Translations under genes and position numbers: made by a program | Notes under the pieces: generated by a model | Database searches by the model: none | What the model was told of the DNA's origin: nothing | What the model saw: the letters and a program-made list of their open reading frames with translations, nothing else | Assembly (NCBI RefSeq): GCF_910589235.1 | Contig: NC_060973.1 | Coordinates: 5,100,501 to 5,164,500, forward strand | Direction of reading: 5' to 3' | Origin: Vespa crabro | Lineage: Eukaryota; Arthropoda; Insecta; Hymenoptera; Vespidae | DNA: 64,000 nt | Shown: positions 26,384-39,838 of the stretch, piece by piece | How the letters are laid out: each line of letters starts with the position of its first letter | Numbering within the stretch: position 1 is the first letter of the stretch

Positions 26384-29300
26384 GCATATATATATATGTA
26401 TATTATATCGTCATTCCAGCGGCAGGAAAATGTAAAGACAAATTATTTTCCAATGGAGTAAATTACGTGAAATCGTTTTGAATGAAACGACTCGTCCGTG
26501 TGACCTATAAGAGATAAGCCATAGGGTGTAACGATAAGAGATTCCGTTTCGTGTGTATAGGATGATGTGTTTTCCTGCTTGCCCAAGGCGAGCCGGTTGG
26601 GTGTTTTACGATATAGAGACAAGGACGAAGGTGGTTGAAGTGCCGATAAAGAGGGAGAGAGAAAAGTCGAGTTAGCGGACGAGGAAGCATTTACTACTCG
26701 TTCGATCGACTCTAACGAGCCATTACATTCCTGAATTTTTCTCTAAACTCGATCTTGCACCTCTATATTATCTAGAATCTATCTTTCTAGATCGTTCCGG
26801 TCGGACGGCCAACAACGTTCCTTTTTGATTTTGAGAAGAAAGCTCTCTTTCTCGAAGCGAGCCGTTGGTGAATCGGGTTACGAGCGTAATCGACGACGGC
26901 TCCTCCTATCGTCACAGAGTCACGTTTTACTTTCGCGAAGCGATGACGAGATACGTCGCTCGTAGGAACGTCGCAATGGAATGCAAACGTACGCAATCCA
27001 TACGCGGTTGGTTCGTTGGTCTTGCGCACCGGTCAGTTCGTTGGCCTACTCTCTTAACCGTTCCGATCGGGGCTTCCTCCATTGATACTCTCTCGCTCGC
27101 TTCGGTAATCTTTTCGAAATTTACTTCCTTTTTAAGATATTTCTTTTCCTCGATCCCCGATCATCGAGATCTTAGCACACCTGTATAGACGCGACGAATC
27201 GATATCGAAAGTAAATCCGACGGTGAAATTCCGTCGGTGGTTAACGTAACTCCTCGACTTTCCGTGACGTTTCTCTTCGCCCTTCTCTGTCATTTAAGTC
27301 ATTTCCGTCACGCGCGCGCTCGTGAATTAGAAACGGCCGCGGTAAGAATCATTTGTATCTTTCGACTCTTCTTTCGTCTTTCGCGGTCGGTGGTTTTCTA
27401 AGAAAAAAGATGCAGAAAACGAGTTTATTAAGTTAGAAAGTTTGCCGTCGTTTGTTAAACAAAAAATTCACTACTTTCCTTCGAAAGATTAAGGTTGGCG
27501 AAATCTTAATCGCATTAGGTGTACGAATAGTCTTTTTAACTGTGTGAATACTCCTATATTGATAGAAAAAGGAATTTTACAATTTCAAGGTCGTACTTCG
27601 AATCCGCTCCATTAGGTGGAATTTATTAAATCACATTGTAGGAGGACTTTCACCTTGTCCGTTCGAAGAGGAAATATAAAAGAGTAGGCCGCATAAAACT
27701 TTTTCGGCCATTAAAGCTTATGAGGTTCGTGACAGTGCCACAGTTTTCTGCTCCAATAGAGTCACCTTCCGCTGGCTCCTTCCTGGCGTCGGAAAAAAAG
27801 CCGTGAGGTAATTCGATTTTCAAGTCCGCGCGCGACTTTGCTCGCTTACGTCTAACTACGTGGTCGAGGGATAGCAATGTACCTATTACTATATAGGCAC
27901 GTGGATTTATAATAAATACTTATATCCGAGGAAACTCGAATCGGCACTCTCCTCTTGCTTTATGACGAAATAATCGAGCCGAGTGGAACGTTCAAGTGGA
28001 ATGAATATCGCGACTCGGATAGACGTCCTTTACCGTCATCGTCGATCGATGCCTCGTCGTCGAAAGTCTTGATATAAAATATTGCGCCGGATATCGCGCA
28101 AGAGGCGAAACGAAGCGAGACCAGTTTAAACAAAGTTGCCCGATTATCGGATGCCAGGGGAAATAATATCGAAAGCACCGATCGAGTGATATCAACTTCG
28201 CGCTCCGTGTCGCTCTAATGCGACCGCTGCCCAACGAGAAGTTTCCCTTCCAATTATCTGCTTCCCTCGGCCAACTGGTAATACGCCTTTGGTATTTCCT
28301 GTCCGATCTATCACGCTTCATATATTTTCCCGCGTGCGTTGCCGCAAATAACATTTGCATCTTTTATTATATCGATTCGAACGGAGATTTTCTTGTCGAT
28401 GATTCGTCGCGTCGACACAATCCGTGCCTCTTCTCTTGGGCTGCGAATTTCTTGGCAGTGCGTCAAAAAGACAATGCATATTAAATTTTAAATTACCGTT
28501 AGGCGCAGGCTAATTACCTTTTCTTCTTCTTCTCCCCCCTTCCCGCTCGTAGACGCAACGCTTAGGCAATGTTCCACGACGGTTTTACCATCTTATTCAA
28601 ATTTTGAATAATTTCATCGATTTAGGATTTAACTAAAGCTTCCTGAAAGCGATTTGCGCTCGAAAGGAACGATAGGAAGTAGAAACGGGATAGCGGGATG
28701 TGAAGCTTGGTTAAAAAACAATCGGTTATTGCTTTAAGAAAAGGTCAGATTATTTCATCTCCGTGGAATGCGCTCCAACCGCAGAGAACAATTCTCCTTG
28801 GAGCAACGTTGTTGTAGGACTCGCTCGATGGATCGGTGATTCGCGCTTTGAACCCTCGCCTGGCTCGCGTTTCATTTCCCACGTCCGTCGGTTTCTAACG
28901 ATCGGCACTTTCCTTACCACCGAGTGGTAAGCGGGCTCGCTAGGTCCGCAAAAAAATAGCGAATCATGAGGAAACTTTCGCTCCTATGCATCTGAATTCT
29001 CCTTTCCTTTCTCAGCCATGAATTTACGACGAATTTGTCTCGCTTTGGTTCGTTCTTTTGCGAGAATTTCGAAAAATCAAGGAGAAATTGTTCAGTATCC
29101 TTTGCTTCTCCTGGAAACGTTTTCGATAAATGACGTCGTTTGAATTCTCATGGATAATTTAAAGTTTTGCGCGCAAACTCGGGACGAAGGATTCACAAGC
29201 GTCAGGATGTTTGACCTCTCTCTCTCTCTTTCTTTCTCTCCCCCTCCCCCTCCCACCGTTGGACTCGCGCATTTCTCTCGTGTAAGTCGGTTTAGAAAGG

Positions 29301-30360
29301 CGGAGAAACCTCTGGAAGCTCTCGGAGTTTGCGCGCAAAGACTTCATCTCGCTCACCGAGCATCGCCGTCTACCGCCGGGTAGACGGTAATGATGTTTTT
29401 GCCCTCTTTGATATTCGCTGGAAAAAAAAAAGAAAAAAAGAAAAAAAGAGCAATACGCGAATAGGCGTTGATTCGAGTACTCACGTATTTCTTCCCTTTT
29501 TTCATGTGCAAATTTAACAGAAATTCAATCTAATAATCTCTTTGGCAAGCTCTCTTGTCCGACTTTATTCTTCTAAACAGTCACGAAGAGAAATGCACGT
29601 ACGGATATTCTTCTCTTTCTTGGCGTTCATCATCGGTGGCCGGTTCGAAGGAATTCATAGATCCTAGCAGCCAGCTGTGTTCATTGTCAGCTATACGCGC
29701 ACATACGTACGTGTGGAAGAGGTAGCATAAGAGAAGAATAAGTAGAGAAAAAGTTTGAATTCGCCGCGGCTGGCTTCGCGGTTCGCGAGCCGGCAAACGG
29801 GAGATATGCTCTCCGACTTTGCTCCCGAGTAAACGCAAGGCGACGCGAGCATGTTATGGCTTTTATTCGCCAGAAGAAAACTTATTAGACGTACGCGGGC
29901 TAATTGCGAGAAGTAAAGGCATCGCTCGAGCGAGCCCAACCGTGTTCGGCTCTGCAACCTGTTACGCGCGAGAACCCGCCTAACGTTTTCCATGGGATGA
30001 ACAAATGTATTTGCAGATTTAATCCGAAATTTCCTCAGATGATTTCAGGCATACACGTTTCTTTCGACGAATTTGCACGTAGAAAAAAAGCCAACGATTC
30101 TCTCAAGCACTTGAGAATTGTTATAAAGCTCTCTGGGCAAACGTCTAGCGATCTGTTGGGTGAATAGATTCTGGATCAAAGACATCGTCGACGAGAATTC
30201 GCATTACAATGGCAAGCGTGGACAAGGATAACCGCGTGGCTCACGAATATAAAATCTCGCCGAGGCAGGTTGAAAAGGAGGGAAAGGTGAACGAAGACGG
30301 CGTCGTACGGTGTACGGTGAGCGGGAAAGCGGGATGGAAAGAGGAAGGGAAAAGAGAAAG

Positions 30361-30363
<3 letters not shown>

Positions 30364-30420
<57 letters not shown>
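30364..30420. repeat. (GA)n microsatellite
   Basis: 57 bases of GA; open frames on both strands across it are repeat artefacts. Confidence 0.95.
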
Positions 30421-30425
<5 letters not shown>

Positions 30426-31319
30426 GAGAGAGACAAGTTGGTACAACACTCGCGATTCCTCCGTGTTGCCTCTAAACGTTCCAGTCACAGTACGGACGTG
30501 AGATCGACCGGTCGACTTTGACGTTCGCCTTCTCCAAACATTTTTCCCTCGGTTTTCTTCCCTCCCCCCTCTCCCATACCCCTTCCCCCACGAACTCCTC
30601 CAACTCATCATTAATCTTCCACCCCATCAATAATCGTCCGAGTGCTCGTGTTCCATTTGGAAAAGTGTTCCATTGTGGAAAAGTGCCCTTGAATATCGCG
30701 CGACATTAAACGATCCTCTTCTTCGAAAACGACTTTTGAACGGCGAAGATCAATCTTGATTTGAAATTCTTCATCCCAAATATCTCGGAGCAACGATAGA
30801 TAGCTATCCCGGTATTCGCCGCGGTACGTCAGAACGGTCGCTCTTCTTCGCGCGATTCTCATTGAAAATGATCCCTGTTAATAATGATCCGTCGTTAGCA
30901 TCGTACGATTTCGAATTAGATCACAAAGAAAGGGACACAAAGTTAGAGTATGTTTCGTATTTGCGGAATTTCTTCTTCGTCGGAAATGATAAATAAAGTC
31001 GTAATTTAGGATTCGTAAATGAGAATCGACACACTTCTTGTTTTGCTTAATTTACAGATCGTTGCGAGTCAGCGGACTGTGCCAACCGGATCAGCGACTA
31101 CACCGTGTCTATTGACCTTTCCCGAGGAAGCCAGAAACATAGGAAGGAGTAATATAACATTGATATAAGAATAAGATCGGGCCTGGAACGACCTATAGAA
31201 TCGAATTGCTGCTAATCGCTATCATCGCGTGTAATATGTAAACGAGAAGATAAAAGATAATCTTAAAGGTCGAGATCCGAAGGGAGCCGAAAGATCGAAT
31301 AAGATTTAGGTGGAACAAA

Positions 31320-33960
31320 ATGAAGGAGAAGATGAATAACGCAACGATGGCCTTGGATTCGACCGTCAGGAGTCAGGATTCGAACGATTCGAACGAATCG
31401 AAGGACTCTAGCAATGTAGGCTCGAAGCCAGAAAGTTGTATGGAGTCGAAGCACTCCAAAGAGATATTGATATCGGAGAAACATCAGAAACAACAAGAGA
31501 AACAACATCAGAGGCAAGAACAACGCGACGAGAACGGACCGAGATTAGGTAAAGCGGAGACCAGGGACGATTCCAATCTTTTAATGTTCACGTCCTGCGG
31601 ACAATTATTGCTCGGTAAGTTTTCTCGAAGAATCGCCGTCTGACTAATTAAAGATATGTGTCGGAGTTTTATCGGCGTATCTTCTTAAGATCTTTACGAT
31701 CTAAGTTAATTCAATGACGCACTGATTACCGTCTTGATGATAGAAAAGAAAATATCCATATTTTCATAACACGCACGAAGTTTTTCCATACGATGCTGCC
31801 GATCTTAAATAGAGTAGAAAAAAAAGAAAGAAAAAAAAATTCATTAGAAAGAACCGACGTGTGCGCATATAGAAAATGGCATATAAAAGTGAAAACATTT
31901 CACTTAGAAAGTTATAATCGTAAGATCCATTAGAATCCGTAAGATCTGCAAACCGTGAAAAATTGAAAAGTGCCACGAGTCCGTCGGTGATTTGTCAAAA
32001 TGAATATCTTTAGTTTGTCGGTGACGAAAGAGGCAGTCTCGTTGTCATTTCTTCGTTCGTAAAGGAAGAAAGGAAAAAAGAAACTCTTTGAAAGAAAGAA
32101 AGAAAGAAAGAAAGAATTCGTTCGACGCCGTACATTCCATCAGGTATCGTCCTAGTCGTCTTCGGTGTCTTGGTATTGGTCCACGGCGCCTCCTTAGGAG
32201 GATCAGGTGCAGGATTATGGGCAGGTACAGGTGCTTTGGTAGCCGGTGCGCTCGGTGTGGTAGCAGCTTTGGCGAGTTCATCCGGAAGGACGAATTCTGG
32301 ATTTTCGACGGCTCATTTGGCCTCTAGCTTGGTAGCCCTGGCGCTATCCAACATGGCTGCCATCACGGCCCTGACGGCGGTCGTCAGGGACTCCCAAAGG
32401 ACTCCGGAAGTGACCCTCTTGACGCTTCCCGTAAGGATCGTTATTTCTTTTAAAAACTTAGCCTTTTAGTATCTCTTTTCGTCGAGTCAATCGAGTTGTA
32501 TCGATTATAACGTTGGAGCCGAGCCCTTATCGATGACCTCCTTTTCCCCTCTTCCATCTTTCGTCCCGATTGCCGAGTAACTCGCGAGTTGGTTACTTCG
32601 AACCGTCGGCTTATACTCGCAAAGGAGACTATCGTCGGAGAAAGTTATCAATGCCAAGGCTGAAATGCGGTCATGAAGCACCATTATGGAATTTCAGAGA
32701 TAGTCTCGCTAGTCTGACCACAAAATGGCAGCTCGAAACAAAATGGCAGAGAGAGAGAGAGAGATTATGAACGGAGCTTCATCCTAGTTATTTTAATACT
32801 TTTAGCGATATCTATTAATTTGTATGTATTTATAAGAAGGGATCTTTCTTTTTTTTTCACCAGGGCGAAGAGAACAACGTGCTGGAAATAGAAGGTGGTT
32901 GGGCCGGTCTATTAGCCAGCATCGGTCTGCTGATCGGCAGCGTCGCAGAACTCCTTATCTCGGGCTACATATGTCTGACCTTAACGCCGAAACTCTGTAG
33001 CTGTCTGAGATCGAATCAAGCGGACGATATTGGTTGTGTAGATGGTCGATTGAAGACTCGTAATATGGTCCAACAGTGGGTTGTCGCACAAAATCACGTA
33101 CCCAAGAATCAACCGATCTATGTCGTTCAGCCGATGATGCCGGTTCATCATCCCTTGATTCGCGTAAGTCTTTCCTCATCAAAAGTTACAAGTATACGAT
33201 AGTCGGTCGAGTTACTTTGGAAAGGGTCTAGGTCATTGACACGAGTAAAACTAGAAAGTTCGGCGGACGTCGATTGACGCGCAAGGGAAATTCTTGCCGC
33301 AAGAGCCTCCGGCTATTTCGGCACCTACATTTTGTACTTCATCTTCTCCGACGATTCTTTTCGCTTGGTCCAATACGCACACTCTTTCTAACGAATAATC
33401 CTGAATTATTTCAATGTTATCGCGTTTGAGCCTTCATTCATTTCCTTTTTATATTTTTATCATCGTAGTCACCCTACGGGGGGATACCCGGTGCAGCACC
33501 AGGAAAGTATCCAGGAGGATTTATCTCCGCAACGGCTATTCCTATACCACCAGCGCCTTATCGACCAATCTCTGTAATATCGCACGTGCCTTATGCTCAA
33601 CGACCGCCATCGCAAATGGTTAATTTTACTAAAGTTGCTTTAAATGCATGTGTATCAAGAATCGAGGCGTGTTTATACAAAGACGCATCTTTTGTCCCAT
33701 AGATTCGGCTAAAGCACAACAAGCGTCAGGGTCAACCGGGACAGGAGGACAACGTCGATAGAAAACGACCGTCAGAAGGGAAAAGTGAATTCAAAAGAAT
33801 ATCCTCGATCAGCGAAGATCAAGTTGACTTGGCTCAGACCTACACTGGTTTGGACAAAAAAATTTCCGAGGAATTTATCTCCATCGCAATGGATCCAGAT
33901 AGAAAGTCCAAAGCTTCGAGTCATCATGGCAGCGAGGTCGGCGTTGCGAAGAATACGTGA
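31320..33960 (+). CDS. Four-transmembrane (tetraspan) protein, MS4A/CD20-like layout, unrecognised
   Basis: Exons 31320-31614, 32144-32430, 32864-33163, 33469-33618 and 33703-33960 join in phase to 429 residues. Residues 1-85 are hydrophilic, Gln/Glu/Ser-rich and presumably cytosolic. Four hydrophobic segments follow at about 90-112 (LLLGIVLVVFGVLVLV), 118-142 (small Gly/Ala residues), 156-179 and 206-236. The loop between TM3 and TM4 is about 25 residues (DSQRTPEVT to EIEGG). Directly after TM4 comes a Cys cluster (LCSCL, about 238-242) that could be palmitoylated. The tail is proline-rich (GGIPGAAPGKYPGG, IPIPPAPYRP) and ends in a basic/acidic region. An in-frame stop at 31251-31253 precedes the first ATG, supporting the start. 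The layout resembles MS4A/CD20 or MARVEL proteins, but I cannot assign a family. It converges with the coiled-coil gene downstream. Confidence 0.75.
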
Positions 33961-34435
33961 AACGTTATACCAATTCGGCACTACTCGTTTCAATTTTCTA
34001 CTCCTTTCTTCGCGCGTCCTTTAGAAAGACAAATTACCAGCGATAAGGATTCCAGCGGATGCTTTTTAACATCCGCCCTTCGTTAAGTCTGTCTAGAATC
34101 AACCAAATAATCTTATCCTTTCGATATATAGTCATCGAGCATACAGAAGGCGATTGCAGACTGCAATCTTTTAGAGACTCTTTTGTTTTTTTTTTTGTTT
34201 TTTTAATTCGATCGCAGTCGTTCGTAGCTTTCGGCTCCCGGTTGTTAATATCAAACGATCTCGATAGATATTAATTTTCAAACAACTTGTATTTCTACGA
34301 CAAAGAAACGAACGATGCGCTCCAATTCGATTCTGTCGGTTGCTCGACTCGACGAAACTTTATATTAGTTTTCTAGTTATTTGTACAGATATTCCTTCTT
34401 CTTAAGATGGGTTTGTAGTTTCCTACGACTCTCTC

Positions 34436-34485
<50 letters not shown>

Positions 34486-34720
34486 GTTCATAGCAATAGT
34501 AATAATAATAATAATAATAACAATAATAATAATAATAATGATAATAATAATCGAATAAAATATATTGATAAAATATATTATTACTCGCGCATACGCAGGA
34601 AGCATGCGCGGACTTTTATATTTATACGTCAACATATGTCAACATGTAGAAAGTTGTTAGTAAATGTAATAAAAAATATAAAAAGTTTTTAAGAGGGACC
34701 TTGCAAAAGTTGATATACAA
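33961..34720. other. Convergent 3' region with TA and AAT repeats
   Basis: Both neighbours end here (plus strand at 33960, minus strand at 34721). It holds (TA)n at 34440-34484 and (AAT)n at about 34498-34552 and presumably both 3' UTRs. Confidence 0.6.
34440..34552. repeat. (TA)n and (AAT)n microsatellites
   Basis: 45 bases of TA, a 13-base gap, then about 54 bases of AAT units with single-base variants. Open frames of Ile-Tyr or Asn runs here are artefacts. Confidence 0.95.
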
Positions 34721-35916
34721 TTAGAAATGTTCGCGTTGAAGAATCGCACAATTACTTTCGGAATTAGCGCATCTCCGATAATCGATGTAAAGGTCGTCGA
34801 TGATGGACAAGTTTCGTTTGTAAATTTTACGCTGCTCGTTCAATTCTTTGTCGAGATTTTCTCTCTCCGTTTGCAAGATCCGCGGCACGTGTAATTCATG
34901 TGCCCTTCTTTCCTCCGCCAAACACCGAAATTTTTCCAAATAAATTCTAAGCTTGGCGTTTTCTTCCTGTAAACGCGACAACTCTTTCTCCAACCATTGT
35001 CCTCGTATGAAAACTTGGTGAAGGAGTTTTTCCCTTGCACCGGGCTGTTCCTCCGTCTGGTGACCCTTCTAAATAACGAAAAACGTAAACGTCAAACGAT
35101 AATTAAAACGGTGATTAATCGATTTACTCTGATAATTAACATCGAAAGTTTCTTCCTGTCTTTCCCATCGTTCAACCAATCAAAGTCAGGCGAGATCTCA
35201 TAAAGACGTTTCTTGATTTTCGTTATTCTACGAGCCATCGTTTCCGACAACGTTTGAAATTTTTCTTTGATGTCATTTTGCGCATGAGTCATCACGTCGA
35301 CTTCGTCCTGTATCTATGAGTGTTAATTAATATTAAAGTAGCCTGTAAGAGTATAGAGTAAATAATAATTTACCCGTCGGTCAATGGTATCTTCCACTAT
35401 CTCACGAAAATACTGCAAGTTCTTTTCAAAAATTTCTTGAAGAACTGCTCCTCTTCCACCGTCCTTCACGCGATGCATAATGTTGAAGACAAATTCCGCC
35501 GTGTTTCTTATATTGCCGCAACGAACTCGTTGGATAACTTCCCGTATGCCGGTAACGTCAATCTGTACGATCAAAGATATCACCCCTTTGGTGGTGATAT
35601 ATAAGGACATATATTAGTCTGTTTACCATGGGTTCGAGTTGTTCCGCGAGACTTTTCCTCGTAGATGGCACTCTCTGTGGTCGGTTGTGGTTGGGGCCGA
35701 AAGCAAGGGCGAGGGGAAGAATAGACGATAGAACGTTCAAATTTGTTGTACGTAAATCGTTGGACAAAGGGACAGCAGGTTAAGAAAGAAAGGAAAAAAA
35801 AATTAAAAAAAGAACGATGTTAATTCGAAGCGTACCAAAGTCGAGGAAACAACGGACCGACTTTTTTCGGAACAACATGGAAATTTGTCCCCTAGGCGTC
35901 TTTCCCCGAATTCCAT
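34721..35916 (-). CDS. Coiled-coil protein, function unknown
   Basis: Exons 35916-35836, 35674-35627, 35562-35374, 35313-35128 and 35068-34721 join in phase 0 throughout to 283 residues. The start ATG (35916) opens MEFGERRLGDKF. Exon 3 (about residues 44-106) is predicted helical (IREVIQRVRCGNIRNTAEFVFNI). Exon 4 holds a basic helix with KEKFQTLSETMARRITKIKKRL. Exon 5 contains a heptad-like coiled coil from about 190 to 270 (LEKELSRLQEENAKLR, then EERRAHELHVPRILQTEREN). No signal peptide or membrane segment. Because all introns are phase 0, exon skipping would keep frame. The small first exons are the least certain. Such proteins are often axonemal or centrosomal, but I see no diagnostic motif. 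Confidence 0.68.
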
Positions 35917-37653
35917 CGTTTTAAGTAAGTAACGGTCGTTTTTTTACGATCTTCGAGGACAACTTTTTAATCCGCGATCGTTCGACGATAACGCACCACT
36001 CATTTCGTTATTTCTTGGCAAACGGCAAAAAGCACGAAGAAACTAAGAAGTTAAATTGAATCAGATTGGAACGGATGGATCCGTGATCATGTGTGCGGGC
36101 TTCTCGTACCTAACCTTCTTCGATCTTTTTATTTTTGCTTCGATATCGAGAACGATTTCTCGAAACGCTCGATATATGACTCTCATTGCGGCTTAATTTT
36201 ACGCATCTCGTGTCGTCGAAATCTTTCGAAAAGCAATATAAGAGAACGTGCGCCGATTTAGGCGATGAATCAGCCGCATTCGTCGTTACGTCGCCGTCGA
36301 GACACGACGTTACGATAAAATATAATCCCATATAATAGCTGCTTGATATAATAGGATATAATGGGGCCATATAACGCGGTAGACGTAGGCGAGGCGTTAT
36401 TTATGTATGGGAAACGTTTGGTCTACAGATATCGTGAAATCACGAGCCAAGTTGACCCTTTCGCAATAATCGACTCGCTTCCTTGATAACGCGATCGCTA
36501 TTAACTATCTTTTCGCCGAGCGAGCTTTTACGACGACGAGAAAACCCGTTTTAAAACCCGGGAACCTTAGCTATCTCCTTTGCTATTACAATAACGAAAG
36601 ATCGCGTAAGACGATCTCCTTTCGAATAATAATAATAATAATAATAATAATGATAATAGTAATAATAAATTATTGTGTTGTATTAACGTAAATTTATATA
36701 AAAGAAAGGAGAACATTTGTCGAATTGATATCGTGCTAGCAAGTCCGTAGCCAATCGCGCTTCGGCAAGGGGGCCGGTGGTCGCGTGGCAAGCGCACCTG
36801 TCTCGTCGAGTATGAGATGTGTCTCTGAGAGACCGCCTGCCAGAGAAGGCTGTATGTGTTGTCAGCTGCATCGGTAACAGCAGCTGACAACGAGCAGGCA
36901 CATGCATTCATGTTGTTTGTTTGCATTTTCATAATTCCTTGATCTTAACGCTTAACTTTTCTTTCTTTCTCTCTTAGATTAAATCGACTTTCGGTCCGAA
37001 GAATCGAGCTGTTCTCGAGACGCGTGTTAGAGATCGCCTACTAGAACAAAGATATGGATGTGCAATTTCTTTTTACTTCTTTTTACGTGTTATCCAAAAG
37101 GAGATCCATTCTTAGAAGAGACCATTTAAACACAATACCGTCCCAAACAGAAAATGATTTGGGGAAATGTAGGAAATTTATAGCGGACGCAATAACATCT
37201 AAATTTACGCAATCGCAATTAAATTACCGTTTTACTTACGAGGAGACGAACTCCGCCTATGCAAGTTGGAACGTAGAAGTTGGGAGATAGAAAAAAAAAA
37301 AACAAGAAAGAGAACAAGGGGGATACATGGGGCTAGAGAGGTATGACACGTGACCGAGCGCGTGTTACAGCTGCACGTTTGTGTAGTAGCGGTTTCGCCG
37401 TAACAGCCGTGGCCGCACCGGAGCGCAGCTTCAGTCCACGTTGAACCGTCGTTGGCGTACGTTGGCCACGCCTGATCGTATATCCCACTCTCAGAATCCA
37501 CCCGTCCGATACCGATAACAAGTATCCGTGCATTCGTAAAACGAAGAAGGACATATATCGATCGTCTTATCGATCGTCTCTTCTCAACGCTCTTGCGATG
37601 ATCTTTTGAGATCCACGAAAATAAGGGCGATATCTAACGAAGAAATTAGCGGG
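35917..37653. other. Divergent intergenic region (coiled-coil gene / TNFR-like gene)
   Basis: No coding exon recognised. It contains an AAT tract near 36627-36668, a perfect 12-bp hairpin at 36858-36891 (separate entry), and an initiator-like TCAGTC at 37431-37436 upstream of the TNFR-like start. Confidence 0.55.
36858..36891. repeat. Perfect 12-bp inverted repeat (hairpin)
   Basis: GTTGTCAGCTGC (36858-36869), 10-base loop ATCGGTAACA, then GCAGCTGACAAC (36880-36891). GCCTGC (about 36835) and GCAGGC (36894-36899) could extend pairing beyond an internal loop. Each arm carries the E-box CAGCTG. It could be a small hairpin RNA or a paired bHLH site; function unknown. Confidence 0.8.
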
Positions 37654-38221
37654 ATGATGCTCCCAACGAGGATATCGATGATCGCTTTGCTCGCTCTCTT
37701 CGCATTGATTTTATCCATCGATGTAAGTTGAAAAGTATTTACAAACTAATTTAATCCTTTCATATCTCGGATTTTATGTCGATGTCGATTAGTACCAAAA
37801 ACTAAACGTATACTTTGCATACGAACGATTCAACGGACAAACACAGGATGCAAGTTGCGTAAGGCGGAAACGATGATTCTTGACAATTACAACGCGATCA
37901 TTAATTTTCGCCTTAACCGACTCGTGCTATGAGACTCTTTACTCGAAGAGACATAGATGTATCGTTTCGATGGGACTTTTTGCAAATTGTAAAAATCCTG
38001 ACGATAGGCTGGGCCGAATGGAAGGACAAAAGAGCAAGAAAATAGAGAGAAAAAGATGGAAAGAAATTCAAGCGATCTCATAGGGATACTTCCTTTGGAG
38101 TGGCGAAAAGGCGAGATCGTTTGTTGGATAAGAGAATGGTTCACATGAAACGCGCATCCCCGTGACGACAATAGGGTCGGAGCCCGAAGCTAAGGAGAGA
38201 GAGAGAAAGAGAGAAAGAGAA

Positions 38222-38259
<38 letters not shown>

Positions 38260-38997
38260 TTGTGTCTTGAGGTCGAGCGAGAAAGATCAGGGCTGGTCAA
38301 AAGTCTGTGCGATTTATACTAACGAAGCGTGCGACTCGTGGGAGCCGATGTGGTAGCTGCTATATCCTGCTTCTTCTCGTGCCTCTTTACATGTACTTTT
38401 CCATTCGTACACGAACAAGAGATAACTAGCCACGGATTCGTTAAACTTTGACTTTCTGTCGACGACTTCGAGTTTCAGCCTTTTAACGATTCCTTTCGTT
38501 CAGTCTCCGTAAAACATAATAGCAATATCATCATTATCGTGATACATGATAAAAATGAAATATGCTCTTTTAATCGCAAAATTGTAATAATTACAACGAT
38601 TCTTATTTTAAATCCTTTATTCTCAAATTCGTTTAATTCTTTTTGAAAAGGAATTCGTTGTTTCGTTTCTTTTTTTAAATACAGTATCGTCTAACGACAT
38701 ACTACAACTTTTCCAGGCTAAGCTTGCCCCAGTTTAACTATTCATGTTGGTACGGTTTGAAAAATTAATTAAAAACGACTACATTGAGGTGTTTATTAAA
38801 CGCCACGTCGTTTCATTCGACGATAGAAAATTCTAAAGACTTTTCTTTTCTCCTTTTTTTTTTTTCTTTTTAAGAAAATCAAGATAAATTCTTCTTTTGA
38901 ACGAGTACCGGTTCTTTTCATTACTTTTGTCTTATAAAGTCGAAACAAGGGTGCGAGCATAGGAGTTTAATTAACTAATAACCTGCGTCACTGTTGA

Positions 38998-39042
<45 letters not shown>

Positions 39043-39050
39043 TAATATTA

Positions 39051-39091
<41 letters not shown>

Positions 39092-39746
39092 GCTATTATT
39101 ATTACTATTATTATTATTATTTATCGTCGCATCTCTTACCTTTGTATACATATGTAGGAAGATTATGCAGGTCTATTCAACGCGATCGACCACAAATTTT
39201 CTTCCTTCTCTTAAAGAGTAGCGCACACCGGTTACTCTGCTCTTTGGAATTACTTTACCTCCCTAACACGCGGCTCTTACAAAATCAAAGCTGAAATGCA
39301 AATGTTCTCTCTCGTTGCAAACGCTTGAAAAGCTTTTTCCTCGGTCTGACCTATATATCGCGCTAGCCAAAGCTACGAAATTTCTTCTCTTTCTCTGTCT
39401 CCTTCTCTCGTTTTCCCTACTCTTTTCTCTCGCTCTTCAATCTCGACGAGTTATAAATCACAATTCGTCGACGTAAAGAGAAACGCATCTCTCGACGATC
39501 AGCCAGATATCTTTCAGCGTCAAAAGATACAAATTTTACCTTATCGTTTGGACAGGGACCATCGAATTTGTAACGCAATCCAAAGAGATCAGAATAGACT
39601 ATAGGTGCTGTTACAGTGTACCTATACATTACTACCAGGACTGTATCGCTAACGTTTATTCGATTCGCTTGGGAACTCGGTACTTTATCAGAATCTAATT
39701 AACGTAGAATGGAAACCCACAAGACGCCATTGCTTTCAGAGTTATT

Positions 39747-39838
<92 letters not shown>

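Larger units (their letters stand above)
25357..31319. other. Gene-poor 6-kb region between ENGase and the four-TM gene
   Basis: No open frame here shows a recognisable family. It contains a 27-base poly-T near 25665, TA (26332-26377) and GA (30364-30420) microsatellites, and GC-richer islands near 26100-26300 and 26900-27300. A splice-acceptor-like TTTACAG at about 31054-31060 may begin a 5' UTR exon of the four-TM gene, whose promoter probably lies in this stretch. Confidence 0.5.

Noticed and set aside
38994..39221. Open frame with a poly-Ser stretch followed by a poly-Leu stretch that looks like a membrane segment
   Set aside because: Artefact of CAT/ATT trinucleotide repeats; not conserved in composition outside the repeat.
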